From: Perilla frutescens | Lineage: Eukaryota > Streptophyta > Magnoliopsida > Lamiales > Lamiaceae | Length of the DNA stretch: 64,000 nt | NCBI GenBank assembly: GCA_026008535.1 | Contig: BRKX01000006.1 | Coordinates: 40,288,664-40,352,663 of the forward strand | Direction of reading: 5' to 3' | Shown here: positions 10,961-21,639 of the stretch, one piece after another | Numbering within the stretch: position 1 is the first letter of the stretch | Layout of the letters: each line of letters opens with the position of its first letter | Notes under the pieces: generated by a model | Told to the model about the DNA's origin: nothing | Database searches by the model: none | What the model saw: only the letters and a program-made list of their open reading frames with translations | Translations under genes and position numbers: made by a program

Positions 10961-11680
10961 GATCACAGACTTCTTATCCTCTTCGTCGAGGTACACATAT
11001 TTGAGGTGAGATGGAAGTTCCTTGAGCTCAAGTTCAGGAAAGGATTTCACTTCCTCTTCGGTCGAGGCAAGAACTTCCATCAAGCTTACTCCTTCTCCCA
11101 ACAAAATCTCAATTTCTTCGGCATCCAAGTCGTCTCCCCCACACTTGAGGTAAGCTTCTTCCATAGCAAGCTCCTCAGACAAGGCTTCACTCCTCCAATG
11201 GGAGCCTATTTCCTGCAAGAAAACCTCATCAGCCAAGGCATCAATAGTATCTATAAAAGAGCAATTTTCCTCAAATGAGGAGACATGAATAGCCTTGTTT
11301 TCATGTACGGAAAAAGACACGGTTTCTCCTAACACCGACATTTTTAAAGTTCCATTTTTGACATCAATCAATGTGTTTGTTGTAGCCATGAAAGGTCTAC
11401 CTAGGAGAAGTGTGTGTTCTTTACCCATTTCTTGTACATCACTCACATCCAAAACAATAAAATCAATCGGTATTATCAATCCACCCACCTTCACTAGAAT
11501 GTCCTCTATGATTCCCCTAGGATATCTCACGGACCTATCTGCCAATTGAAGACACATTCTAGTAGGTTTCAAATTTCCTAACTCTAATTATTTATAGATA
11601 GAGTAAGATATCAAATTGATTCCGGCTCCTAGATCTATCATACCACATGTTTCTTTACCATTATCCAAAGCAATTTCTAG
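10961..11680 (-). pseudogene. Athila copy A aspartic protease and linker to RT
   Basis: The retropepsin-like segment carries the flap-region phrase 'LLLGRPFMATTNTLID' (about 11365-11415) and, upstream, the active-site loop as D-L-G-A near 11620-11640, a variant of D[ST]GA that is also present in copies B and C. The open frame 10580-11572 covers the second half of protease and the linker to RT. A stop near 11590 separates it from the active site. Confidence 0.75.
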
Positions 11681-13660
11681 AGTAAAACTACCTGGATCAC
11701 GGAGCTATGGTGGTAGTTGTTGTTGTAGGATCGCACTTGCCACTTCGGACATCACAATCTTTTCGTCCTCCGTAAATTTTCTTTTCTTGGAAGCTAGCTC
11801 TTTGAAGAACTTGACATAAGCCGATACATTATGAATGACATCAAGGAGAGGAAGGTTGACGTTCACCTTTGATAGGAGCTTGTAGCACTCTTGGAATGGG
11901 GTGTCTTGCTTCTCATTCCTCTACCGGCTTGGAAATGGAATTGGAGGATTGTATGGATTGGTGGCCTTGTGGAGTGTGGGCTTCTTCATCTCTTCATTTT
12001 TTTTCGAACTCCTTTTGTTGTCGTTGAGGAGCCTCTCCTTCTTTCTCAACCTCTTCGGTTGGGCTTGGTTCTCCAACCTTGTGATCAATCACCTTGCCTC
12101 CTCTAAGAATGGTGATGGCTTGAGCTTGCTCCGGTTGGCTTGGCAAATTACCCATCTTTGCTTGCTTGGCCAACTCTCCAACGGTCCCGGTTATTTGGCC
12201 CACTTGGGTCTCGATCCTCTTCACCGAAGCTTCCATGGATTCGAACCTTTGTTGGGTGGCTTGAATAAAAGATTGCAAGATGTCTTGCAATGTCGGCCTA
12301 GGCGGTTGGGTTGGTTAGGACGTATATTGTTGCGGTCTTGTATAAGGTGGAGCTTGGCCACCTCCGGCTTGTTGAAGTGGAGGCGATTCTTGTGGTGGTT
12401 GAGGTGGTTGTTGAGGTTGTCTCCAAGATAAATTTGGATAATTTCTCCACCCCGGATTGTATGATTGAGTGTACGGGTTGTAAGGTTGGCGAGGTTGGAA
12501 TCCTTGAAGGGCACGCACTTGCTCTTGAAGAGCATGGAAATGAGCTTCTTCACTTAATTCCGGCTCGATCGACTTTTGACACAAGTTGGCCCTGTGGCTA
12601 TACTCTCCACAAATCCCACAAGTCTCAATGGTGATTGCTTGTTGGGGTGGTCTCTCGGAGGTTCGAAGCATCTCTAGTTACCTTGTCAACTCGACAAGCT
12701 GTCTTGTAACATCATAACTAGGGTTGACTTCATTGACGGAAGCTCTCTTCCCCCTAGCACTCTTTTGTTGAGAAGTCGTGGCCATCATCTCATAGATATT
12801 TGAGACTTCTTCGGCGGTGCGGCCTCCAATGTCTCCTCCCGAGGCTTTATGCACCATGTATTGAAAATTTTGAGAAAGCCCGTCGTAGAAGAAATGGTTG
12901 AGCAACTCGGGCGCAAGGTAGTGGTACGGGCATTGTTGTTGAAGACCTCTAAATTGATCCCAAGCTTCATGAAATGCTTCACCCGGAGATTGGGTAAAGG
13001 TAACAATTTGAGCTCTCAAGTCTTTCATAAATCTAAGAATTTCACCTCTGACTATGAAATACGAATGCCCACGGCTGTCCCTGTTAATCATTACTCCGAT
13101 CCCGAAGGCCAACGCAATAGGACTGAAATCCTTGGGTCTTTTTATTTGAGTAGTACTTGGCCATGAACTTCTCGTAGACGGCATTCCAATTGGCCAATGA
13201 GTTGGCCGGTAGTGACATGAACCACGTCTTGGCTCGATCTTTCAAGGTGTAAGGAAAACACCTCATCTTCAATTGATCTTCGTTTAAACCTTGTAGAGGA
13301 AAGGTTTGAACAATGGCATAGAACTCCTGGATGAAGTTCAAAGCATCTTCGGCCAGCATCCCGTAAAATGATGGTAATTGGCTAAAATGAATGTTCTTCA
13401 ACTCTTAGTTCCTTGCGGCCTCTCTAACAACTATGCAAGATATCGACGCCCCAATCACGGGTCGAGCGAAATCCCTCATATTCCTAGACGCATTAACATT
13501 GGCATTATCGGGGTTGAGTTGGTGAGCTTCCATCTCTTCTTCCCAAGCAAATATGTCGAATCTCCTTGGTTTATGGATGTTGTCAAACACGGGACTAATC
13601 TCCGGTTGAAACTTCGTCTTCCTAGCATACACAACCAAAAACATAAAAGAGATCACGCGC
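11681..13660 (-). pseudogene. Athila copy A gag (broken, contains 18S rRNA insert)
   Basis: Gag forms the particle and binds the element RNA. Visible in order on the minus strand: N-terminal 'RPVIGAS'; the capsid-like core 'FPLQGLNEDQLKMRCFPYTL' (13250-13310); 'FYDGLSQNFQYMV' near 12880; and a zinc knuckle CGICGEYSHRANLC of CX2CX4HX4C form near 12580-12630. A Gln/Pro-rich linker and a coiled-coil-like tail follow. Stops separate N-terminal pieces (near 13403), the pre-knuckle segment (near 12675) and the linker (near 12312). A 112-bp 18S rRNA fragment at 13020-13131 shifts the frame. Confidence 0.85.
13020..13131 (-). rRNA. Fragment of nuclear 18S rRNA (about 112 bp) embedded in gag, sense to the element
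   Basis: Read on the minus strand this is the highly conserved internal part of plant 18S rRNA: it starts GGATTTCAGTCCTATTG, continues through TTCGGGATCGGAGTAATGAT and CATTCGTATTTCATAGTCAG, and ends GAAATTCTTAGATTTATGAA plus AGAC. From memory of plant 18S rRNA I see only a few substitutions. It is not a functional rRNA gene. Copy B gag runs from 'accaa' directly to 'gacttgatagctc' at the matching place, so the insert is specific to copy A; 'gac' is shared at one junction. The net gain (about 109 bp) shifts the gag frame. Confidence 0.92.
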
Positions 13661-13825
13661 ACCTGTGGAACGAGAGGTGAAAGCGTACAAACACACGAAA
13701 ATAAAACAAATACCAACTATACAAAACAACAAAAAAAGCACAAACACTAACCAAATACAAAGTCACGAATACAAACACAAGCACAAAAGCAATTATAGCA
13801 CAAAAAGACAATATGCCTAAAACCC

Positions 13826-13843
13826 TCCCCGGCAACGGTGCTA
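13826..13843 (-). other. Primer-binding site, tRNA-Asp type (copy A)
   Basis: The minus strand reads TAGCACCGTTGCCGGGGA, five bases after the LTR end. Athila and Tat elements typically have TGGCGCCGTTGCCGGGGA, complementary to the 3' end of tRNA-Asp. Copy A differs at two positions. Copy B has the near-canonical form at 36892-36909. Confidence 0.8.
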
Positions 13844-13848
13844 AAATT

Positions 13849-15721
13849 TGTTCAAGCGTGGTCCACAAATTTGTTATTTATCCGGTTTAGACTCACACTT
13901 AAAAACTACTTTGAACTACACCCGTAATTGGACGGGGTCAATTATAGAGATGATGAGCTAACCCGAGTTGATCTCTCAAGGAAGACTTCTTGTGGGCTAC
14001 TATCTTAAGGGCTATGCATGCAATGTGCTAGAACGATGAAAATAAAACCTAAATATTCTAAACATTGGTTTCATGGTGATTTAATCTAAAAATTAAAACA
14101 ATCAATTAAGCAAGTAAATGAAAGTAACAATGATGATATCAAGATTGAGGAAAAGATTATGATAAAAGCATTAGGGTGTGGATTTTCTCATTAGTTTTTC
14201 ATTACGCTTGCTTCAAGTTGGTTATATTAATCTCAAACACACGATAGACCCGTCAATTAGTTTAACTTCAATTACTGTCACCGTCTATCCGTTAAACCTC
14301 TATCCACTATATCGTACAAGCAAGATTAATATACTAGTCTTATGAACCCAATTCACCTAGCGTTGAAGGAACCTAGGTCGGGATTTAGAATCTCATCCCG
14401 GTCTCATCTAAAACCTAGCAATGCTAAGTGGTGATCAAGCACTCAACATAAACAAGCACAATTCCAACAACAACAACCAACCATCACAAGCATAATTCAA
14501 CACCAAATCGATCCTCCACCCCCTAATGGAGAGATTAGCCAACAACCATGCTTAAAACAACACAAATATCATAAAAGTTCATCATCTCATAACCAAATAA
14601 AATAATGTAAACTCCTACAATATTTGTTATCCTTCACAAGTTTGGGACAAACCCCCACAAATCATCCAAGAACTAGAAATAAAATACCAAAAGAAAACCT
14701 CCAAACGAGCCTAGTTTCCGTGGATAGGTCGAAGTCGATTTTTTCTCGCCTCTTCTTCCTCTTCCTTAGTTTGCTTCCCTCTTGTCTTTCTCTTCTCCTT
14801 ATCTCTTGAATGGTGGTGATGATGGTAGAGAATGGTATAGGTGGTGTGTGTAGAGAGAAAAGAAAAATGAGAGAATGGAGAAGATGAAGTGAATGAATGG
14901 TAAGTAATGAATGATTAGTGATATCCCTCCTTTTTCAAAGTCCAAAAAAATGGAGATATATGAAAGAGAGTCGAGAGGGAGAGAGTGAGGCGAGGGGAGA
15001 GAGAAAAGGTGATGAGATGGGTTGATTATAAGGGAGCATTAAATGTGTGAGATTTGTGGGCGATTTGTTGAGGAAAAAGAAGCCAAAAATCTAGAAAGAA
15101 ATCTTAGGTGAAATGATATCCTATAATTCCTACTAATAGATGGCTCAAAAAGTCTTCAGCAAGGATTAAATTAATTCCACCTATGAAAAATATGAGTGCA
15201 TTGGAGTGGGATTGCACTTGAAATAGGGTGAAAAACTGATTCGGAGAGCCAAAAGAGCACCCCATGCGCCGAGGCGGGGCGCCGCACAGACGCGCCTAGA
15301 GAGAAGGAGCCGCCGCGGCGGCATGTGCCGTGGGCGCAGGGCTCTCCACCGAGAGCCTTCATGCGTTGCGGCGGCATGGGGCGCGGCAGCGGGTGGTGGC
15401 CTCAACTCCTTCCTTCTATATTCCGTCTTCAGGTACAATCGAGTGCAATTCCAAGTCCTCCTTGTCCCCATTCTTTATATCTTTCTTTACGACTACTCGA
15501 GCTCAATTTCCTCTTTTTCCATTTACAAAAAAATGCCATTAAATATTCTGCTTTTGCAATCAAAAGCTCAAGTTCTTGCACAACTTTACATAATCCACCA
15601 TTAGAGTAATAAATGAGAATAAACACGTAAAATCAACACCTAATCAACACAAAATAAAAGAAAATAATTTACTAGACATAACAAAATTAATAGAATAAAC
15701 AGCACATTTAGACACTAAACA
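13849..15721 (-). repeat. Athila copy A, 5' LTR (1.87 kb)
   Basis: Plus sense starts TGTTCAAGCG and ends ACTAAACA, i.e. TG...CA termini. It matches the interrupted left LTR over its last 1.25 kb. It includes a GC-rich block at 15240-15400 and the short ORFs seen there on both strands, which I do not regard as genes. The right flank is gypsy gag D starting 'gttcg', so copy A was inserted into that element. The left flank is outside the window, so the target duplication cannot be checked. Confidence 0.85.
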
Positions 15722-16838
15722 GTTCGTTGGCCAAAATAATGGCACAACTCGAGCTTCTTACTGCTCGAATGCCTGTACCACCACCAGTTCAAGGCTAATC
15801 TGTCCAGCCAGAAAGAGCAGCTCGACAGCCAGCAGCAGCTCATCCGCCTAAAGTAGCTCGTCAACTAGAAGTTTTTGTCATCGAGCCAGCCCAAACGAAT
15901 GCTAGAGCACATCAAGCTCCGCATTGCCAACCTCAAGTGCAGTTTAACGATCCTTATGATCATGATGCTGAAGAAGATTATGGTGACTTTGTAGAGGAAT
16001 CAAAGGCAGAGTTCAAGCCATTTCAGAGACATGATTGACTACGTCAGCCTTATAGGCATGCAGCCCGCGCCTATCCACAGTATCAGCCTCGATATGCAGA
16101 TTCTGACAGCTTGTTGAATAACATCAAGACAAGTATAACTGTGTTTGAGGGACTGCATGATCCAGACCTTTACCTCGACTGGGAGAGGAAGGTCAACAAG
16201 ATTTTTGACTGCTATGATTTTCCAGAAGTAAAGAAAGTGCAGCTTGCTTCTATGGATTTTACAGGGTATGCGGCTAGTTGGTGGGAGAACATCCAGAACC
16301 GCCGACGCCGTGACAAATACCCGCCTATCGACACTTGACAGGAGATGAAGGATGTGATGAGAGGCCACTTTATTCCTATTAATTATGAATGGGAATTGGA
16401 GCGTCGACTAAGCCAGATTTGCCAGGGTACCCGAACCATTGAGGAATACCATAAAGAATTAGAGACTGTGATGAACCGGGTTGGAAAAGAGGATACTTTG
16501 ATTGCCATAATCAACCGGTACATCGAAGGCATGCATCCAGACATTGTCTGTGAAGTAGAGCTGAAGGACTTCACCAATATTGAGGCCATGATTCACTACG
16601 CCTCGATAGTAGAGCGACAGCTTAAAGAGGGACGCCGATGTTCCTCTTATTCTACGCCAGCAAGGACACCGTGGGTTCGAGGCCCAGCCTTCCACACCTA
16701 GGACAGCCCCTACACGTCCTCAAGGCCAGTTCTCCTAGCCTGCTCGCCGCTTTGAGCAGTCTGCACCACAGCCTTCCCGCAGACCTAAGTACAATTCGTC
16801 TGCACCGAACAGAGGTGTTGAGTATGACGTGTTTCAGA
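15722..16838 (+). pseudogene. Gag fragment of a second Ty3/gypsy family (D)
   Basis: The retrotransposon gag domain is recognisable at 16105-16630: 'FEGLHDPDLYLDWERKV', 'YAASWWENIQ', a 'RGHFIP' stretch and 'EYHKELETVM', then 'VERQLKEG'. This resembles gag of plant Ty3/gypsy lineages other than Athila. The N-terminal part (15735-16100) is Gln/Pro-rich with stops at about 15799, 15853 and 16036; another stop lies at 16336. No zinc knuckle, protease or pol follows, because copia element 1 starts at 16839. It may belong to the family whose 5' end is at 61462-64000, but overlap is too short to decide. Confidence 0.75.
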
Positions 16839-17877
16839 TGATGTTATCACTTCATTTGATAACATCACAATCAATATCATATCTAATGTTGTTCTGTCAT
16901 TCTCGTCACCTCGAGTATAACACTCGAATTATTAATCTTATCCTTTTCTAGTATTTTGGATTAATTTATTTTAAATTAATCTGAATAAATTGTGATTTTT
17001 GTCACATATGATTTTTCACATTTTTAGGGATTTATTATTTTATTTTGAATTAAAACGTGGATAATGTTTGATTTTGACTTGTTCAAAATCTATTCCGGAT
17101 TTGTAGGGGACATGATGTTCCCCCTCCTTCTTGGACACTAACTGTTGCAGGAGTTCATGGGTCACTAGAGTAACCGCTACTATTGTACGATGTTGAAGAA
17201 CGTGTGCCACGTAATGCAGAAGATGGTTATCTCAAGTCCACTTCAGCAATGGGTAGTGGAAGGCCGTTGATTCAAGTCCAAGTCACCTAGGATCGTGAAG
17301 CAACTGCCAAGACAAGATGGGTGAAGTATTTAAGGTCTCCTTAGACCTTAAAATCATTTATGCGAGCAGGTTATCACCATCGTTTGTGAGAAGCTCTGAA
17401 TCTTGCATCTAGTGTCATCTCTGAAATCTAAGACATCTTTCCAGACATCAGCCTAGCATCCGAATCAACTGGAGACTTTCATTCCAGTTGTGTATGTAGG
17501 TTAGATAGTCAACTTTGAGAAGTCTAGGATTTAGAGTGACTTATTGTAATCTATCTATGTGTTTAGATAGGTTTGTTTTGAGTGATTATTCGAGTGAGTG
17601 AAGTTAGGATAGTTCTCTGTATGTTTTATGCAGTGTTGTCAAGGGAGTGAACCGAGACAACATCAGCATTATTTTTGTTTATCACTTGTGTTAGTGAATT
17701 TTGTCTTGAGGCAATCACACACTGTAAGGAGTGTGATTTAAAATTTATTTTATGCAAAGTTCTGTTTATGTTTCCGCTGCATGTTGAAGGCAATGTGGTA
17801 ACACTAGTTTCAACATTTCATTTAACTTTGCAATATACATCCGTAATTCACATTATTTCAGGCAACAAATTCTAACA
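16839..17877 (+). repeat. 5' LTR of SIRE-like copia element 1 (about 1.04 kb)
   Basis: Starts with a perfect 10-bp inverted repeat (TGATGTTATC...GATAACATCA, 16839-16867) and ends TTCTAACA, three bases before the PBS. A TATA-like 'gtatttaagg' lies near 17327-17336. The end is well fixed by the PBS. The start is the point where gag D similarity ends. I could not find a matching 3' LTR (see the segment at 26380). Confidence 0.65.
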
Positions 17878-17879
17878 AG

Positions 17880-17891
17880 TGGTATCAGAGC
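17880..17891 (+). other. Primer-binding site, initiator tRNA-Met (copia element 1)
   Basis: Reads TGGTATCAGAGC, complementary to the 3' end of initiator tRNA-Met and standard for plant Ty1/copia elements. Confidence 0.9.
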
Positions 17892-18002
17892 CAGTACTTG
17901 ACACACTAAGTACTCAATCCGATGTTGCTTGAAATCTTTAATGGATATTTAGATTAATCAATGTCATCCTTCTGCTCTAGATAGCAATAGTGTAACTATG
18001 TC

Positions 18003-19475
18003 ATGTGGAAATCTCGAATGAAGATTTACATCAAATCTATCGATGAAAGAGCATGGATGAAAGTCATTAAAGAATGGAGTCCTCCTAGAATGGAAGGTTC
18101 AAATGGTGATTTTGTGTTAACACCAGAATTTCAATGGACAAATGATGAGAAAACAATCTCAAATTTTAATGCTCACGCTCTGAATGCGATTTTTATTTCA
18201 GTTGATGTTCTATGCTTCAAGATGATTTGCAACTGTGTTACTGCATATCAAGCACGAACCACTCCTTAGGAACATTGTGACGGGCTTACCAGTGTGAAGA
18301 AGACCAAACTAAGGCTGCTCACATCCAAGTTTGAAAATATACGCATGCTTGACTATGCTGAAAAATTGTATGAGATCTCAAATCAACCAACCGCTCTTGG
18401 GAGTCCAATATCCAATGAGAACATGGTTAGCAAGCTACTTCGAACTCTCCCAGAAAGATTCAATATGAAAATTTCTGCAATTAAGGAAGCACATGATGTG
18501 GGAACCATGAGCATGAGTGAAGCGGTCAGCATCCTGCTAACATTTGAGATGAACCTGCAAAACTAGAAAGCAAACTCAACTTCAAGGGGAATTGCTCTAC
18601 AGACAACAACTGTATCATTTGATGTTCATGATGATGTTGATGGTCTTCAGGAAATCAACGAGAAAGAAAAGCTGAGTGTTGCACTCTTAATAAGGAAATT
18701 CAACTCACTTGTCCGGTCTATGAAGAAAAGCCCCTTAAATATCAAACCTCGACGACTGTTTGACTCTTCATCCTCATCAACATCAAATTCTAGAAGATCA
18801 AATGTCAATAAGGAAGTTGCTGACATTGGAAAAGACATTGATTCAATTCAATGTAGAGCATGCTCCGGGTATGGACATTATTCAAATAAATGTCCAACAG
18901 CATGAAGAAGACAAAGAAATAATTTTAATGATGTTCCCAGTGATGATTCTGATGCTAAAAATGATTTAGATCAGAGAGTGTTGTTCATCAATGTCATGGA
19001 AGAAGATGATCAGATTATTGATGCTCTGAATGGTATTGATTGATGAACTCAATCAAAAGAGCTGAGATTTCTCATGGAAGAAAATCAGTTTCTAAGAGGA
19101 AAGGTCGTAAGTCTGGAAATTAGACTTACCAAGAATGATGCTGAAATGAGCAAAGTAAAGAAGGAAGTGGAGGACACCTCATGAACATTTCAGAAGTGGA
19201 ATCAAGGAACGAATGTCCTAAATGAAGCCTTAACATTGGAACAGATAGACAGAGCTGGACTGGGATTCTCCAATAAATCTTCTATGTCTTTCTCAACCAA
19301 CAATGTTGTTCAGTTTGTGAAAGGTAACAACTCAAGCATAATGACAAGGAATAATGTTGAAGATGATGATCAGAAGCAATGTAAAGGCTTAAAGGTGCGG
19401 AAGTATGTTTATCATTACTGTCAAAAGCCTGGACATATCAAACCACATTGCTTCAAATTTCATGATGATGCTGCA
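18003..19475 (+). pseudogene. Gag of SIRE-like copia element 1 (broken)
   Basis: UBN2-type copia gag begins as 'MWKSRMKIYIKSID' and continues 'MVSKLLRTLPERFNMKISAI' (18423-18480). A zinc knuckle CRACSGYGHYSNKC lies near 18850-18893. Downstream is a second, Cys/His-containing motif YHYCQKPGHIKPHCFKFH near 19410-19467, typical of the gag-protease linker of SIRE elements. Stops interrupt at about 18267, 18564 and 18903, and again before 19236. The reading breaks off at 19479 where the CACTA end begins, so protease is absent. Confidence 0.8.
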
Positions 19476-19499
19476 ACCACTACAAGAAATTCGGCTATA

Positions 19500-19860
19500 G
19501 ACAACAGTTTATTTACAACGGCTCGAGTAAGAGGCGTTATCTTTCATTGCACAGACAACGGTTTTTCATCCATGCGTTGTCTATCGTCGCATTTTATATA
19601 GACAACGGCTAATAGCCGTTGTCTTTATAATGATAGACAACGGCTAATATAATCTGTTGTCTATAGCCGAGTTTTTATTTTTTAATTTATTTTAAATATA
19701 GACAACGGTTTAGAGCCGTTGTCTGTACTCATTTAGACAACGTTTAAATATTAACCGTTGTTAGTATGGAAATAGAGAAGGGCTAAGTTGATTCCGTTGT
19801 CAATTAACACCGATTAAAATTTCATTGACAATAGATTTTAATTAACCGTTGTCTATTAAT
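19500..19860. repeat. Subterminal GACAACGG/CCGTTGTC repeat array of the CACTA end
   Basis: At least eight copies of a roughly 10-bp motif (tagacaacgg or its complement), several paired into short hairpins such as GACAACGG-CTAATAG-CCGTTGTC near 19603-19625. This is the usual place for CACTA transposase binding. Confidence 0.75.
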
Positions 19861-19972
19861 TTTTTTACCCTTTGAAATTTAGCCCTACTCTAAAATCCTT
19901 CTATTTAAGCCAACTTCCCCAATTCTCTTCACCTCCCCACACGCACACGGTGAAATCTCAGAAGCTCCGAAA

Positions 19973-20161
19973 ATGGTGAAGTTCCTGAAGCCAAACAAGG
20001 TGATAGTCCTCCTCCAGGGGCGGTTCGCCGGCCACATGGCGACGATTGTCAAGAACTTCAATGACGGTACTCGCGACCGCCTCTATGGCCACTATCTCAT
20101 CGCCAGCGTCGCCAAGTATCCGAGCAAGGTCATCCGTAAGGATTCCGCTAAGAAGCAGGCG
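19973..20161 (+). pseudogene. Captured first part of ribosomal protein eL27 (RPL27)
   Basis: eL27 is a structural protein of the cytosolic 60S subunit, about 135 aa in plants. The first about 62 codons are recognisable: MVKFLKPNK, LLQGR, 'DGTRDR.YGH' and KYPSKVIRKDSAKK. Some conserved positions differ (AGHMATI in place of a Lys-rich stretch, DRLYGHY for DRPYGHC). After AKKQ the frame runs into unrelated sequence and stops at 20188, so it is a 5' gene fragment. The 110 bp upstream contain 'ctatttaag' and a CT-rich leader and look like the captured promoter and 5' UTR. The piece lies inside the CACTA element, whose family is known for gene capture. Confidence 0.85.
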
Positions 20162-20249
20162 AGTTTATTTTTTGGGTTTTTTTTATGAAGTTTGATTTGA
20201 TTAATGGAGACTCAATTTTCATATGGCTATGATTTTAATTTAAAAAAAA

Positions 20250-20620
20250 AACCTAAATCCCCCAATTTCAAATCGCTGCCTCACCCCTCACCTATCGTCG
20301 CTCCCTCTCAGTCACCGCCGTCACCAGGGTTTTCGGCCTTAGTACACCGCTCTCTCTAATTTCATTGTCCTTGTTACTGTTCTCGGCGAGCAGCACGGAA
20401 GTAGGAGGCAACAACTCCAGTTCAGTTCCTCACTCTGGTAATCGCCCTCCATAATTCAGCTCCTCAATCGTCGTGTCGACTCAGCTAGAGAGGTGGCCAG
20501 TGACACCAAAATCAAAGGCTAACTCCAAGTTGATTGACTCACTCCCTGCATCGAAATCGTCGTCTGCTACAGTGACGACCTGGAGAAAATCGACTGCAAG
20601 TAATTAAGGTTACGACATGT
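20250..20620 (+). other. C-rich captured segment inside CACTA, origin unrecognised
   Basis: Composition changes to C-rich, exon- or 5'-UTR-like DNA ('cgctgcctcacccctcacc', 'gtcaccgccgtcaccag'), unlike both the copia element and the AT-rich CACTA filler. No open frame longer than about 30 codons and no protein that I recognise. It probably derives from a host gene. Confidence 0.35.
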
Positions 20621-20719
20621 TTTTAACTTTTATGGATGTATGAATGGAGTATTGAATTTGGTGAAAGCTTTAACTTTTCACTATTTTGAATTTAGTGTTT
20701 TTCAATTTGTGGGTTTTAG

Positions 20720-20779
20720 GAAAAGAGTTTAGAGGAGAGAAATGCGCAGCTACAGGCTTCAAGCACCGCTGCTGAGATG
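20720..20779 (+). pseudogene. Possible captured exon with flanking splice signals
   Basis: A 60-bp stretch preceded by a T-rich tract ending TTTTAG and followed by GTATATATG. One frame reads KSLEERNAQLQAS..., a heptad-like coiled-coil fragment. It fits an internal exon carried within the CACTA element. The source gene is not recognisable from so short a piece. Confidence 0.4.
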
Positions 20780-20954
20780 GTATATATGTTTAATTCTACT
20801 AATTTTATCATCTTTTTATTTTTTTGTCTCATTTATTTTCAGATGCATGATTTGTATATAACTGAGATTCAACTTTTCAAATTTGAGGCGATCTGGTGAC
20901 TTTTGGTGGGATTTAAGCTCTGAATTTTTGTTTTGATGTTTTATATTAGATGCA

Positions 20955-21420
20955 TATCTATTGCCAGAACCAGAAGTGATCTTGGAAAGGAATTTGAGAA
21001 CCAGTACTTTGATACATTCTATAGTGAGAATGGTATCAGTCATGAGTACTCAGTCCCCAAAACTCCTCAGCAAAATGGAGTTGTGGAAATGAAGAACAGA
21101 ACTCTTCAGGAGATGGCAAGATCCATGATTGCTGCTAAAGGAGTTATTATTATGTTCTGCGTAGAAGCCATCAATACTGCATGCCACATCAACAACATAA
21201 TTCATCTCAGACTAGGTACTTTCACTACTCCATATGAGATTTGGAATGAAAAGAAACCAATAGTAAAGTAGTTTTATGTGTTTAGAACCACATGTTATAT
21301 ACTAAAAGATAGAGAGTATCTCAGTAAGATAAACCACAAAGCTGCAGAAGGGATGTTTGTTGGATACTCCAGGAATAGTAAATCATTAAGGAATTACAAC
21401 AAATAGACAAAGGCTGTGAT
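20955..21420 (+). pseudogene. Copia element 1 integrase, C-terminal half
   Basis: Resumes in the catalytic core: RSDLGKEFEN, 'ISHEYSVPKTPQQNGVVE' and NRTLQEMARSM (20955-21125), all standard for copia integrase. The zinc-binding N-terminus and first catalytic Asp region are missing, lost with the CACTA insertion. A stop at 21269-21271 and others follow. The linker toward RT at 21420-21640 is acidic. Confidence 0.85.
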
Positions 21421-21639
21421 TGAGACAGTCAATGTTAGATTTGATGATCAGGACAATACTGTCAATACGCCTGAAGATGATGTTCACACAGATGTCTTTG
21501 AACATCCTAAAGTTCATGATGATATAGATAATGAAACTGAAGAACATACAGAAAGGCATAAAAAGCTTTCGAAGCATATCTCAAGAATCATCCTACTTCA
21601 GAAGTACTTAGAGATATTCATGAAGGAAGGATGACCAGA

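Larger units (their letters stand above)
19479..20950 (+). mobile_element. Truncated CACTA (En/Spm-type) transposon with captured gene fragments
   Basis: Begins CACTACAAGAAATTCGGC, the terminal sequence of plant CACTA transposons. It is followed by a subterminal array of GACAACGG and its complement CCGTTGTC at about 19500-19860, in both orientations, as transposase-binding arrays usually are. The opposite end (CTTGTAGTG) is not found before copia integrase resumes near 20955. The right end and about a kilobase of copia (protease, half of integrase) were therefore lost together. No transposase ORF is present, so it is non-autonomous. Confidence 0.8.

Noticed and set aside
13020..13131. A functional rRNA gene
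   Set aside because: Only about 112 bp of an about 1.8-kb RNA, inside gag, with substitutions; no adjacent rDNA.
19500..19860. CRISPR-like array from regularly recurring GACAACGG motifs
   Set aside because: The motif is about 10 bp, irregularly spaced and in both orientations next to a CACTA terminus in plant DNA; it is a subterminal transposon array.
19973..20188. A functional eL27 gene
   Set aside because: Covers less than half of the protein, has changes at conserved positions, and no further exons were recognised.
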